DNA of 64,000 bases, from assembly GCF_001040705.1 (NCBI RefSeq), contig NZ_CVQP01000007.1:214571-278570 (forward strand). Reading direction: 5' to 3'. A model generated the notes under the pieces. The model was not told the origin of the DNA and did no database searches. It saw only the letters and a program-made list of their open reading frames with translations. Positions within the stretch are counted from its first letter, which is position 1. Every line of letters starts with the position of its first letter. This DNA comes from Rhodococcus sp. RD6.2. Lineage in GTDB: Bacteria > Actinomycetota > Actinomycetes > Mycobacteriales > Mycobacteriaceae. Shown in pieces: positions 49,063-57,698 of the stretch. Both the position numbers and the translations under genes were made by a program.

Positions 49063-50343
49063 TCAGTCCTCCGCGCGTTGCCGCAGGAGGCCTGCCGCCG
49101 CGATCGTCGCGAGGCCGACCACCGTCATCGCAGTGGTCAGCCAGTAGGGGTCGGGTGGCATCGACGCCATCATCCCGCGCGGCAGCGACCTCAGTGGCGA
49201 CCGATCCTCCAGCAGGTCCGGTGCCCCCTGCCCCGCGACGCTCAGGGCGCTGGGCACGAACAGCACCGAGAGTCCGGCGATCGTGGCGCCCGACCGGATC
49301 GGATCGCACGAGCCCAGCGCGTAGCCGGCAATGGGGGCGACGGCCAGCCAGCGCACCGCGCCACCCATCCCGTCCGCGATGTCGGGCAGCAGACCCGCCA
49401 GGGAGACGGCCGCCAGGAGCGTCAGTCCGACCACGACGCTCGGCCACCGCGACCCGACCACCACGCCGACGGTCAGCCCGACGATCAGGATGACAACGCC
49501 GATCCAGGTGGTGTCCGACCATCCGGACAGCGGCGCGACTGCCGCGGCGATCGCGGTCGTCGTCAGGAGCAAGGACCCGTCCTGTCCGTCGAGCAGGAAC
49601 GCCGCGCCGATGGTGACGGCGACGAATACCGCGAGCAGCGCCCCGGTGAGCGGCCGATTGTCCTGCGCGGCAGCGATGGCTGCGTTCGTCGCCAGCGCCG
49701 TCGCCACCACGGTCGCCGTGACCGCGACGCCCCGCGTGGACGGCTTCGCGGGCCGCGCGCCACCGAGCGCCGTCGCGAAGGCTGTTGCGACGATGGCGGG
49801 CAGCAGCAGCATCCACGCCGGTGCCGAGGTGAGGGTGCCCGCGTCGGTCAGCGGGGCGTAGGGCGTCCACTGCTGCTCGGGCGCCCGACCCAGGAGTTCG
49901 CTGGTGACGGGAACCACCAGGAACGCGGCGACTGCGGCGCCGAGCAGCACGGCCGTCTCGGTTCGGTCGCCGGCTGCGGCGGCCGCACCGCCGAGCGCGA
50001 CACCCGCCGCGATCCCCGACACCCACGTCACTGCGATCAACCATTCGAGTTGCCACACACCGTCATTGCTGTACTGCACCGCGACAAGGACACCCAGCCC
50101 TACCAGCGTGGTCATCCGTGCCGCTCGCGCGGACCCGCGCCGAGACAACGCGCCCGCGAGCGTGGCGGCCACGACCAGCCCGACTGCGGAGGCCAGCGGT
50201 CGGCTCGCCATCAGCGCAGTCAGCTGACCGTCGGTGCCGCTGATCCCGAAGTTGGGTGCCAGCGGTGCCAGCAGTGCCCACCCCGCGGTCGCGCCGACCA
50301 GCAGAGTGGCGAGCAGGTCGAACGTGCGGCGCATCGTCGTCAT
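49063..50343 (-). CDS. Polytopic membrane protein of unknown function (B)
   Basis: The 426-residue protein has about 12 hydrophobic helices and few charged loops. I do not recognise a family. Visible features: an opening AGWALLAPLAPNFGISGTDG, small-residue-rich helices (Ala, Gly, Val), and a soluble loop near residue 400 before the last helix (GQGAPDLLEDRSPLRSLPRG). The layout resembles the neighbouring 459-residue protein, with which it overlaps by 4 nt (ATGA), so the two may be paralogues forming one complex. An MFS-like or transporter fold is possible but unproven. Confidence 0.7.
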   Translation of the reverse strand: MTTMRRTFDLLATLLVGATAGWALLAPLAPNFGISGTDGQLTALMASRPLASAVGLVVAATLAGALSRRGSARAARMTTLVGLGVLVAVQYSNDGVWQLEWLIAVTWVSGIAAGVALGGAAAAAGDRTETAVLLGAAVAAFLVVPVTSELLGRAPEQQWTPYAPLTDAGTLTSAPAWMLLLPAIVATAFATALGGARPAKPSTRGVAVTATVVATALATNAAIAAAQDNRPLTGALLAVFVAVTIGAAFLLDGQDGSLLLTTTAIAAAVAPLSGWSDTTWIGVVILIVGLTVGVVVGSRWPSVVVGLTLLAAVSLAGLLPDIADGMGGAVRWLAVAPIAGYALGSCDPIRSGATIAGLSVLFVPSALSVAGQGAPDLLEDRSPLRSLPRGMMASMPPDPYWLTTAMTVVGLATIAAAGLLRQRAED

Positions 50344-51719
50344 CGACGGGCCCGCAAGCCGTGAATGCCCCACGCGCAGAAGGCGACCGCGAGAGCAAGC
50401 GCGATACCGGCAACGCGGTCGTCGTAGTGGGGGATGAGTGCGAACCTCTCGAACTGCTTGTCGAGCTCACTCGCGTACTCCAGCGACATCTCGGAGCCAC
50501 TGAGTGGTTGATATGCGCCGTCGTAGGTCACCGGACCGCTGGGCGCGATGACCGTCGCGGCCGCGTGGAAGACGTAGGACACGAAGGGAATCGACAGTGC
50601 GGCCGCCGCGACGGCGGCGGTGCCGGGAAGTGTCGCCGCCACGCCCCACCCGGCGCCGACACCGACTATGGCCAGTCGCACCAGCAGCCAGGGGCCGTCG
50701 GCGCCGAAGTCGGGCCAGATCACGGCGACGACGGGGACCAGGGCGGCGACCCCGAGTCCGGCCATCGGATTCGGGAGCCGAAGTGCGAGCACCATCCCGG
50801 CGAGGACCGCGACCGCGGCGACGGTGACCGTCAGCCATGCGGGGACGTCACGGAACGGGCTGCGCAGGTCGACCAGGACCGGCATGGCCGCGGCCGCCAT
50901 CCCCGTGGCGGCCACGACGATCACGCCGTCGGCGATCTCGGTGCGGCGGGCGACGAACCGCGCGCACACGACCGTCGCGACCAGGACCACCATCATCGCG
51001 ACCGCGATGATCACCCATTGCCGGGTTCGGGTCTCGTTGCCGCTCTGTCCGATCCACGCGAGCTGCGCCCGGTTGATCACGGCGAGCGCCGCGATCGTCA
51101 GCAGAGCAGCGCCTGCTTCCGGGGCGGTGATCCTGGGGATCCGGGACCCGGTGTCCGCGACCGCGGCCGCAGCGATAGCCGCCGCGACGGTCACGGCGAG
51201 CAGCCACCACGACGGCTCCCCGAGAGTCGAGGTGCTCTGCGTCGACGTCGCCGCGCCGAAGGCGGGCACGGACAGGAACCCGGTGACGGCGCCGACGACG
51301 ACCGCGAGTTGAGCGCCGCGGTGGCCCCACACCGCCGCGACCGCCGATCCGAGCAGCGCGCCCGCGGCAACGCACTTGACGATGTGCAGCGAGATCAGGG
51401 CGTCGACTCCGGTGATCTCCGGAACCGCCATCCGCACCAGACCGAGCGGCAGCGTCGCCGCGGCGGCCACCACCCAGGCGAGGCGCCGCGACCCGCTTCG
51501 CTGGAGGGCGACACAGACCGCGACCGCGACGACGACGCCGACCACGATGCCCGTGGGCTGCGCCCCGAGCCAGCGGTCGAGTTCGCGGTCCGACACCTCG
51601 ATCGCCCACCGTCCGCCGGGCGGGTCGGTGAGGACGAATGCGACGAGGAACGCGCCGAGTAGTCCGGCGAGCGCGGACACGGCGGTGCGGGGGGTGACGG
51701 GCAGAGTCCTGGCGGGCAT
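50340..51719 (-). CDS. Polytopic membrane protein of unknown function (A)
   Basis: The 459-residue protein has about 12 hydrophobic helices. After the first helix comes a soluble loop DPPGGRWAIEVSDRELDRWL. A loop with QSTSTLGEPSWW and another, INRAQLAWIGQSGNETRTRQ, punctuate the helices, and a roughly 55-residue exposed loop (YDGAYQPLSGSEMSLEYASE and onwards) precedes the last helix. No family recognised. It is the first gene of a coupled pair and begins 41 bp after the dispersed palindrome at 51760-51822. Confidence 0.72.
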   Translation of the reverse strand: MPARTLPVTPRTAVSALAGLLGAFLVAFVLTDPPGGRWAIEVSDRELDRWLGAQPTGIVVGVVVAVAVCVALQRSGSRRLAWVVAAAATLPLGLVRMAVPEITGVDALISLHIVKCVAAGALLGSAVAAVWGHRGAQLAVVVGAVTGFLSVPAFGAATSTQSTSTLGEPSWWLLAVTVAAAIAAAAVADTGSRIPRITAPEAGAALLTIAALAVINRAQLAWIGQSGNETRTRQWVIIAVAMMVVLVATVVCARFVARRTEIADGVIVVAATGMAAAAMPVLVDLRSPFRDVPAWLTVTVAAVAVLAGMVLALRLPNPMAGLGVAALVPVVAVIWPDFGADGPWLLVRLAIVGVGAGWGVAATLPGTAAVAAAALSIPFVSYVFHAAATVIAPSGPVTYDGAYQPLSGSEMSLEYASELDKQFERFALIPHYDDRVAGIALALAVAFCAWGIHGLRARR

Positions 51720-51759
51720 TGCCCGACGCTAGCCGAACAGCCCGCCTGCTCCGCGGACC

Positions 51760-51822
51760 CGAGGTTCCCTGATGTCACACCGGGTCACTTCACGACCCCG
51801 AATGTGACATCAGGGAACCTCG
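51760..51822. repeat. Palindromic element copy 2 (63-nt long hairpin)
   Basis: Outer arms CGAGGTTCCCTGATGT and its near-complement enclose an inner GGGTC/GACCC stem. The core is nearly identical, in reverse orientation, to copy 1 at 19087-19143. It lies 21 bp after the stop of the alpha/beta hydrolase gene on the minus strand and can act as its terminator. Confidence 0.85.
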
Positions 51823-51843
51823 GGCGGGGTGGGCAGGCGCGGT

Positions 51844-52698
51844 TCAGGCGCCTGCGGCGTCGACGATCACCGCGGTCACCTCGTCCGGCCGCGACACCAG
51901 TGACGCGTGGGAGGCGTCGATCTCGGTGGTGTGCGCGCGGGCGCGGTCGGCCATGAACCTTTGCGCGTCCGGGGGGATCACCTGATCCTGTGTCGACACG
52001 AGATACCAGTTGGGGCGCGTCGTCCACGTCGGCGTCGCGGACGGTTCGAGGTTCGCCCACAGTGCCGCGGACTGCTGGTGCGCGAACATGTCGGCGGCGG
52101 TGGCGTCGTCGACGTCCTGGGCGAAGATGCCGTGGAAGTACTCGCCCGCGATGTACCCGTCGAGGTTCTTGCCGCCGATGGCCTGCGCGTCGTCGACGAT
52201 CTTCAGTTGCAGCGCGGGCGGGAGCAGCTTGCTGCCGGGGAAACGCAGCGGGTTCAGGATGCCCTGGACGAACTCGCCGCGGTCGGGGGCGAACGCCGCG
52301 ATGTACACGTTGGCCTTGACGTCGGGGTCGTCGGTGTTGCTGATGACGACGCCGCCGTACGAGTGGCCGACGAGGACGATCGGGCCCTCGATGCCTGCCA
52401 GCTTCTGCTCGAGGAGCGTCGAATCGTAGGCGGGACCGCGCAGTGGGTTGTCGAACGTCTCGACGGGATAGCCCCGCGCGGTGAGGTTGGCGGCGACGTC
52501 GTTCCACCCCGTCGAGTCGGCGAACGCGCCGTGCACCAGGACCACGGTGGGCAGGGGAGCTGCGGCGACGGGTGCCACCGACAGGGCCAGTGGAGTGAGG
52601 GCGACCACCGCCGCGACCGACCACCTGGCAGCTCGCGGCCGGAGGGATGTCGAGAAGGGCGGTTTTTTCGAGAAGGGCGACTGTTTCGGGAAGGACAT
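51844..52698 (-). CDS. Secreted alpha/beta hydrolase (esterase-like)
   Basis: The 284-residue protein has a Lys-rich n-region (with KKPPFSTSLRPRAARW) and a signal peptide up to about residue 47. The alpha/beta hydrolase fold has the oxyanion-hole motif VVLVHGAFADSTGW, nucleophile elbow LVGHSYGGVVI and catalytic His in DASHASLVSRPDEV. It resembles the EstC / salicylate-esterase-like family. Substrate unknown. ATG 52698 has GGGAG 7 nt upstream. The AraC gene upstream on the same strand is the likely regulator. Confidence 0.86.
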   Translation of the reverse strand: MSFPKQSPFSKKPPFSTSLRPRAARWSVAAVVALTPLALSVAPVAAAPLPTVVLVHGAFADSTGWNDVAANLTARGYPVETFDNPLRGPAYDSTLLEQKLAGIEGPIVLVGHSYGGVVISNTDDPDVKANVYIAAFAPDRGEFVQGILNPLRFPGSKLLPPALQLKIVDDAQAIGGKNLDGYIAGEYFHGIFAQDVDDATAADMFAHQQSAALWANLEPSATPTWTTRPNWYLVSTQDQVIPPDAQRFMADRARAHTTEIDASHASLVSRPDEVTAVIVDAAGA

Positions 52699-52863
52699 GG
52701 GGTGACTCCCGTTCTGCGTCGTGGGCACGGGACAGCGGTGATGCGACGCCGGTTACGCGTGGGAGGCGACGCCCCGGGGACGATGTCGGGGTCGCCCCCG
52801 GGCTGATTCGACGGTAGGTCGCGGAGTGGGCGCGGAATCGGCCGTCTGCGCACGTCGCTGTCC

Positions 52864-53784
52864 TCAGGGTGCGCGGGCCAACCGGTCGCGACGCAGGCGT
52901 CCCGGCGTGACGCCGTATGCGTCCCGGAATCGTCGGGTGAAATGCGTGGCGTCGACGAAACCGTGCCGCTGCGCGACGGCCGCGATCGTGAGGTGCCGGT
53001 TCCTGCTGTCCAACAAGGTGTCACGGGCCTCGTCGAGCCGGCGTCTCGAAATGTGCTCGCCCAGAGTCGTACCGGTGGCCGACCACACGGAATGCAGGTG
53101 TCGCACCGAGATGTGGTGGGCGGCGGCGACCTTGGTGGGTCCGAGCTCGGTCTCGCCGAGGTGTGCATCGATGTACGTCCGGATGCTGTCGATCAGGTCG
53201 GCGCGGGGATCGTCCGGTCGTCGCCCGAGCGATCCGAGAAGCAGGGCCCGCACGAGATCGACCGTGGGGTCGACGAGCGCAGGTAGCGCCGACGGTGAAT
53301 GCGCGGCGATGTCGGCGAGATCGACGAGGCTGCACACGATCAGATCGTGGAGGGCGGGGCTGTCGCACAGATGCCGTGCCGCCTCGGGCACATCGGCAGG
53401 CTGTATCACGACGGCGGTGCGGTCGAGAGTGATGCTGACGGCTGTACCGACGTCCCGGCGCCGGAAGTCGTGGGGTGCGGTGTGGTCGATCAGGATGAGG
53501 GTCGGCTCCGACCGGGTCGGGGTGACGGTGTGTCCGTACTGCGTGAACGTCCAGTCGCCCGGACTCACCGCCGCGACCGTCAGGCGGGACACCCCGCCAC
53601 CCCGATCGCGTCCGACGGACACGCCGGTGCCCGCCGCGTCGACGAGCACGGCGCCGCAGCCGAGGTTCCAGGTCCGGACGCGGGCCCAGCGATCGCGACC
53701 GGGAAGGGGGTGGATCGACACCGGAACGCCTGCCTCGCGCAGTGCACTGCTCTGCGCGAGGCGTGGCTGCGGGTCGGGAGGCAC
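52864..53784 (-). CDS. AraC-family transcriptional regulator (1)
   Basis: The 306-residue protein has an AraC-binding-like (ORF6N/FeaR-type) N-terminal domain and a C-terminal AraC helix-turn-helix pair (about residues 200-300): TKVAAAHHISVRHLHSVWSA and IAAVAQRHGFVDATHFTRRF, ending DAYGVTPGRLRRDR. The GTG at 53784 starts 6 nt after the hydrolase stop and has no own ribosome-binding site, suggesting translational coupling. The next hydrolase gene starts 165 bp downstream. Confidence 0.87.
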   Translation of the reverse strand: MPPDPQPRLAQSSALREAGVPVSIHPLPGRDRWARVRTWNLGCGAVLVDAAGTGVSVGRDRGGGVSRLTVAAVSPGDWTFTQYGHTVTPTRSEPTLILIDHTAPHDFRRRDVGTAVSITLDRTAVVIQPADVPEAARHLCDSPALHDLIVCSLVDLADIAAHSPSALPALVDPTVDLVRALLLGSLGRRPDDPRADLIDSIRTYIDAHLGETELGPTKVAAAHHISVRHLHSVWSATGTTLGEHISRRRLDEARDTLLDSRNRHLTIAAVAQRHGFVDATHFTRRFRDAYGVTPGRLRRDRLARAP

Positions 53785-53790
53785 GGGAGG

Positions 53791-54627
53791 TCAGGCGGTG
53801 GGTTCGGCCGCGGGGGAGTCTGCGTGCTCGACCGCCCACTCGAGCGCCAGGTCCGCAACCGCCTCCCAGCCCGGCTCCGCACACGTCCAGTGCGACCTGC
53901 CCTCGAAGAGGTGGAACTCGGTGAGTGACGCGGACTTCCGGTAGTGGTCGGCGTTCGACTTGTTCACCGACGCGGGCATGATGTGGTCGGCTCCGCCCGC
54001 GATGAACAGCAGCGGCGCCCGGTCGTCGGAGGAGTAGTCCACCCACGTTTCCTGGTGCCCCGGCTTGAAGTTGGCGATCAGTCCGTACGCCCAGACCCAG
54101 TTGCCCGGTGCCGGGATGTGGTACCGCTCCCACACCGCGTCGGAGTCCTCGCGGCTGAGGGTGTTGGTGAAGGCGTAGTGGAACTCCTCGGGCGTGAACC
54201 CGACGGCCCGATGCAGGTTCGCCGGGTTCTTCAGCGCGGGAAACAGTGATTTGACCTGGGACAGCGGTGTGACTCGGACGCCCTCGGTCGGGGCGGAGTT
54301 GACGACGACACCGGCCGCGCCGAGGCCGCGGGCGAGCAACAGCTGTGTGAGCGTTCCACCGAACGAATGGCCCATGATGATCGGCGGACTGTCGAGACTT
54401 TCGATCACGGCTGCCAGGTGGTCGACGGTCTCGGGAACCGTCAGCTTCGCGATCAGGTCGGGATTCTCACGCAGCGCCTCGACCTCGATGTCGAAGCCCG
54501 GGTATCCGGGGGTGATCACGCGGAAGCCCTTGGCTTCGTAGTGCGCGACCCAGCCCTCCCAGCTTCGGGGCGTCATCCACAATCCGTGGACGAGAACGAC
54601 GGTGTCCGGTGACGCGGTCGATGGCAT
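53791..54627 (-). CDS. Alpha/beta hydrolase (cytosolic)
   Basis: The 278-residue protein has no signal peptide. Motifs: DTVVLVHGLWMTPRSWEGW (oxyanion hole), IIMGHSFGGTLTQLLL (nucleophile Ser), LLFIAGGADHIMPASV (catalytic Asp region) and EGRSHWTC (catalytic His). It resembles small-molecule esterases or C-C hydrolases of the RutD/haloperoxidase-like group. AAAGG lies 8 nt before the ATG at 54627. Located between two AraC genes on the same strand and coupled to the downstream one. Confidence 0.87.
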   Translation of the reverse strand: MPSTASPDTVVLVHGLWMTPRSWEGWVAHYEAKGFRVITPGYPGFDIEVEALRENPDLIAKLTVPETVDHLAAVIESLDSPPIIMGHSFGGTLTQLLLARGLGAAGVVVNSAPTEGVRVTPLSQVKSLFPALKNPANLHRAVGFTPEEFHYAFTNTLSREDSDAVWERYHIPAPGNWVWAYGLIANFKPGHQETWVDYSSDDRAPLLFIAGGADHIMPASVNKSNADHYRKSASLTEFHLFEGRSHWTCAEPGWEAVADLALEWAVEHADSPAAEPTA

Positions 54628-54735
54628 GGCTCGGGCCTTTCGTCGGATGCCACTGTCTGGTCGGCTGGACGCTAGTGCTGTCGCTGCGGTCGGAACCGGC
54701 TGTGCGGGCACGGTTCTGTCCCCAGGACGAACGAT

Positions 54736-55701
54736 TCATCGGTCCGGCTCCCGTGCTGCCGCGGCGGCGTCCCGCCACTGCGACGGGGTGACGCCGTACG
54801 CGGCCCGAAAGCGCCGGGTGAAGTGCGCGTGGCCCGCGAAGCCGAACCGCCGCGCGATCGTCGCGATCGGGACGGCCGCGGCTCGGGGCGTCGACAGCTC
54901 CTCGTAGGCGCGCCGCAGCCGCTGCTCGATGATCCACTGCTCGAGGCTGAAACCCGCAGCGGCGCAGAGGGTGTAGAGGTGACGGGTCGATATGCCGTGT
55001 GCGGAGGCGACCGTCTCGGCCGACAGGGTCCGGTCGAACAGGTGCGCGCGGACGTGACTGCGGATCCGCGTCGTCAGGGTGTCGTGCATCGCGGTGCGGC
55101 CGTGGTCGCTACCGGACGCCGTCGCGAACAGCGCGCGCGCCAGATCGATCGCCGCCTCACCGAGCGCGGACGATCCCGGACCCACGCTCAGCGCGTCCCC
55201 CTCGACGGTCAGCGTCGAGATGTGGCGGGCGATCATCCGGGCCACCGGACTGCGCTCCGGATGCGCCGACGCCGCCCGGATGACGTCGGACGGCAGGTCG
55301 AGCCGGTCGAGGGGCACGTGCAGACAGCGGGAACTGCCGAACGTGTCCCAGGAATAGTCGTAGCCGGCGTTCAGGTCGACGACCATCAACTCTCCCGGCG
55401 CGACGAGGCGCTGCACCCCGCGCTGCTCGTAGCGGGCCGTCGCGACCTCCTGGACGGCGATCGCGATCAGCGGTGACGGTGTCCGGTCGGCCTGCTTACC
55501 GGTGCGGACAAGCCCCATGCCCGACATCCGCGACCGGAAGATGCTTGCGTCGCCGTACGACCAGACCTCCATCAGCGACGTCACCGCAGCCGGGTCCTCG
55601 AGGACCACGGTGGACGGCGCGGAGTTCTCCTGCATCGCGGTGCACGTCGCGTCGGCGCGGTCCCCGGCGTCGAACTGCGCGGTGTCGAACACGATGGTCA
55701 T
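54736..55701 (-). CDS. AraC-family transcriptional regulator (2)
   Basis: The 321-residue protein has an AraC-binding-like N-terminal domain (with LVAPGELMVVDLNAGYDYSW) and a C-terminal pair of helix-turn-helix motifs: SAETVASAHGISTRHLYTLC and PIATIARRFGFAGHAHFTRR, ending AAYGVTPSQWRDA. The organisation is like AraC (1), with a strongly similar last helix region. The start at 55701 (MTIVFDTAQF) is preferred over the upstream in-frame ATG at 55782. It lies 108 bp upstream of the second hydrolase gene and is divergent from the isocitrate-lyase-like gene. Confidence 0.87.
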   Translation of the reverse strand: MTIVFDTAQFDAGDRADATCTAMQENSAPSTVVLEDPAAVTSLMEVWSYGDASIFRSRMSGMGLVRTGKQADRTPSPLIAIAVQEVATARYEQRGVQRLVAPGELMVVDLNAGYDYSWDTFGSSRCLHVPLDRLDLPSDVIRAASAHPERSPVARMIARHISTLTVEGDALSVGPGSSALGEAAIDLARALFATASGSDHGRTAMHDTLTTRIRSHVRAHLFDRTLSAETVASAHGISTRHLYTLCAAAGFSLEQWIIEQRLRRAYEELSTPRAAAVPIATIARRFGFAGHAHFTRRFRAAYGVTPSQWRDAAAAAREPDR

Positions 55702-55956
55702 GGGCGTCGGGACTCCCTGTCGTGCGGTGGTTACCGGCGCACCGGTGTCGTGTCGTGCGGGAGCCGGTGCGCTGCAGGACAATCTCTGATGACGTTAGTA
55801 GTCCGGTTCGTCCGATCACAGTCGTGCGGTCGAAGGTTCACACACCCGTGACATGATGCGGCCGGATCGGCGCGAAACACGCCGTCCCTGCAGCGGTCCG
55901 GGGGCCGCGGCGTGCCACGATTGCCGCACCACCACACGAGGCGAGGACACCCAACC

Positions 55957-56709
55957 ATGGATTCGATCACCGAGAAGGCCACGACGCTGCTCGCACTGCA
56001 CCGGCCCGGCGACCCCGTGATCCTTCCGACGGTGTGGGACGCCTGGTCCGCGAACCTTGCCGCGCAGGCAGGTTTCGCCGGGCTGACGGTCGGCTCGCAT
56101 CCGGTCGCGGACTCCATCGGCAGGGCGGACAACGAGGGCATGACGTTCGGGGAACTGCTCACCCGCGTCACCCAGATCACGGCCGCCGTCGACCTCCCGG
56201 TGTCGGTGGACATCGAGTCCGGCTACGGGCAGACCCCCGAGGCCCTCATCGACGGATTGGTCGAGGTCGGGGCCGTCGGCCTGAACATCGAGGACACCGT
56301 CCACAGCGAGGGCGGCAGGCTCCGCGAGGCGCAGGAGCACGCCGACTTCGTGGGACGGTTGCGCCGCGCCGCCGATGCGGTCGGCGTCCACGTCGTCATC
56401 AACGCCCGCACCGACATCTTCCTACGGCAGATCGGTGACGAGGCGGACCGGACCGCTCGCGCGGTCGCCCGACTCGAACTGTGCGCCGAAGCCGGCGCCG
56501 ACTCGCTGTACCCGGTCGGATTCCACACCGACGACGTGTACCGCGAGCTCGTCGCGGCGCTGCCACTTCCGGTCAACGCGATTGCCGACCCAGCCAGCGG
56601 CGATCGTGTGCACCTCGCGTCGCTCGGCGTCGGGCGCGTCAGCTTCGGGCCCCTGTTCCAGGCGAATCTCGCCGCCCGCGCCGCCGAGCTCCTCGGCCCC
56701 TGGCGCTAG
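55957..56709 (+). CDS. Isocitrate lyase / PEP mutase superfamily enzyme
   Basis: The 250-residue TIM-barrel protein has the family layout: PVILPTVWDAWSANLAAQAG, GFAGLTVGSHPVADSIG, VSVDIESGYGQTPE (metal-binding Asp), GLNIEDTVHSEGGRL and VVINARTDIFLRQIG. The key Cys of isocitrate lyases is not evident, so it belongs to the oxaloacetate-hydrolase/carboxyphosphonoenolpyruvate-mutase side. The reaction is unknown, probably C-C bond cleavage of a 2-hydroxy acid. Start at 55957 has GAGG about 10 nt upstream. It ends with a 4-nt overlap with the convergent DUF3089 gene. Confidence 0.86.
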   Translation: MDSITEKATTLLALHRPGDPVILPTVWDAWSANLAAQAGFAGLTVGSHPVADSIGRADNEGMTFGELLTRVTQITAAVDLPVSVDIESGYGQTPEALIDGLVEVGAVGLNIEDTVHSEGGRLREAQEHADFVGRLRRAADAVGVHVVINARTDIFLRQIGDEADRTARAVARLELCAEAGADSLYPVGFHTDDVYRELVAALPLPVNAIADPASGDRVHLASLGVGRVSFGPLFQANLAARAAELLGPWR

Positions 56710-57680
56710 TGCCCGTAGGCCGCCGCCTGGGTGGCGACCAGGTCGACGAGGTCGCCCTGCGCGACGTTGACGTCCAGCAGGTGCAGGCCCCACGACTCGT
56801 TCGGGACGGTGGGCAGCAGCTGCGCCCCGGGGCCGTCGATCAGCAGCACGTTCGTGGTGCCGCCGGTGCAACGGCCGCGGAACGACTCGACGTCCCGGCC
56901 TCCGATGATGCTGTGCAGCGGAGCCGACGCCGAATTGTCGTGCAGGGAAGCCGGGTTGGTGCACAACACCTCGAGCCCGGGGGAGGGTGACCGGCCGTAC
57001 CGGATGTCCGGGGGGATCCGCGAGTACGCCGAGTACGCGACGACGCAGCCCGTCTGCGCGGCATCGGTGCACGCCGGCACCGACTCGAAGTCGCCCCCGA
57101 CGACGTCACCCGCGCGGACCGTCACGCCGCCGCCCAGCAGCAGTGCCGACACCAGCTGCGACTGCGCGGGAGTGCCCTCGATGCGCTCCTGGATCAGGGT
57201 GCGCAGCATCCGCGTCCCCTGGGAGTGCCCGATCAGGACGACGCCGCGTCCGTCGTTGTGGTTCGCCAGATAGTCGTCCCACGCGCGTTCGACGTCGTCA
57301 TAGGCGAGTTCGAGTGCCGCGGCCCGCTCCTCGGGAGTCCCGGCGAACAGGCTGCGCAGCGTGAGCTGGCGATACACCGGCGCCCACACGTTGCAGTTCG
57401 CGCCGAACGGCTCGGCCTGCAGGCGTGCGATGCCCTGCACCTCCGGCGACCTGTCGAAGTTCGCGTTCGTCGACAGTTGCGCCGAGATCGTGGGGTAGAC
57501 GTAGAAGCAGTCGACCGGTGCGCCCGACCGACCTCCACAGGGGTCGGCGGGCTGTCCGGGACGGCACAACCACGTCGTCCCCGCATCGGCCGTGGCGGGC
57601 GGTGCGGCCGCGAGCGCCGCGCCCAGCAATACCGTCCAGAGCAGAACCACCAGCGTGCGTGCCCCACGGGAGATCGCCAT
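56706..57680 (-). CDS. Secreted DUF3089 lipase-like protein
   Basis: The 324-residue protein has a signal peptide (to about residue 32) and the DUF3089 alpha/beta hydrolase pattern: TTWLCRPGQPADPC, DCFYVYPTISAQ, ANCNVWAPVYRQLT and the nucleophile elbow VVLIGHSQGTRML. The catalytic His is likely in LHLLDVNVAQGDL. Eight or more Cys residues fit an extracellular disulfide-bonded enzyme. Lipase or esterase activity is inferred from the family. The gene lies 18 bp after the AAA ATPase stop and may be its operon partner. Confidence 0.85.
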   Translation of the reverse strand: MAISRGARTLVVLLWTVLLGAALAAAPPATADAGTTWLCRPGQPADPCGGRSGAPVDCFYVYPTISAQLSTNANFDRSPEVQGIARLQAEPFGANCNVWAPVYRQLTLRSLFAGTPEERAAALELAYDDVERAWDDYLANHNDGRGVVLIGHSQGTRMLRTLIQERIEGTPAQSQLVSALLLGGGVTVRAGDVVGGDFESVPACTDAAQTGCVVAYSAYSRIPPDIRYGRSPSPGLEVLCTNPASLHDNSASAPLHSIIGGRDVESFRGRCTGGTTNVLLIDGPGAQLLPTVPNESWGLHLLDVNVAQGDLVDLVATQAAAYGH

Positions 57681-57698
57681 GCCGGTGAGGGTAACGCG

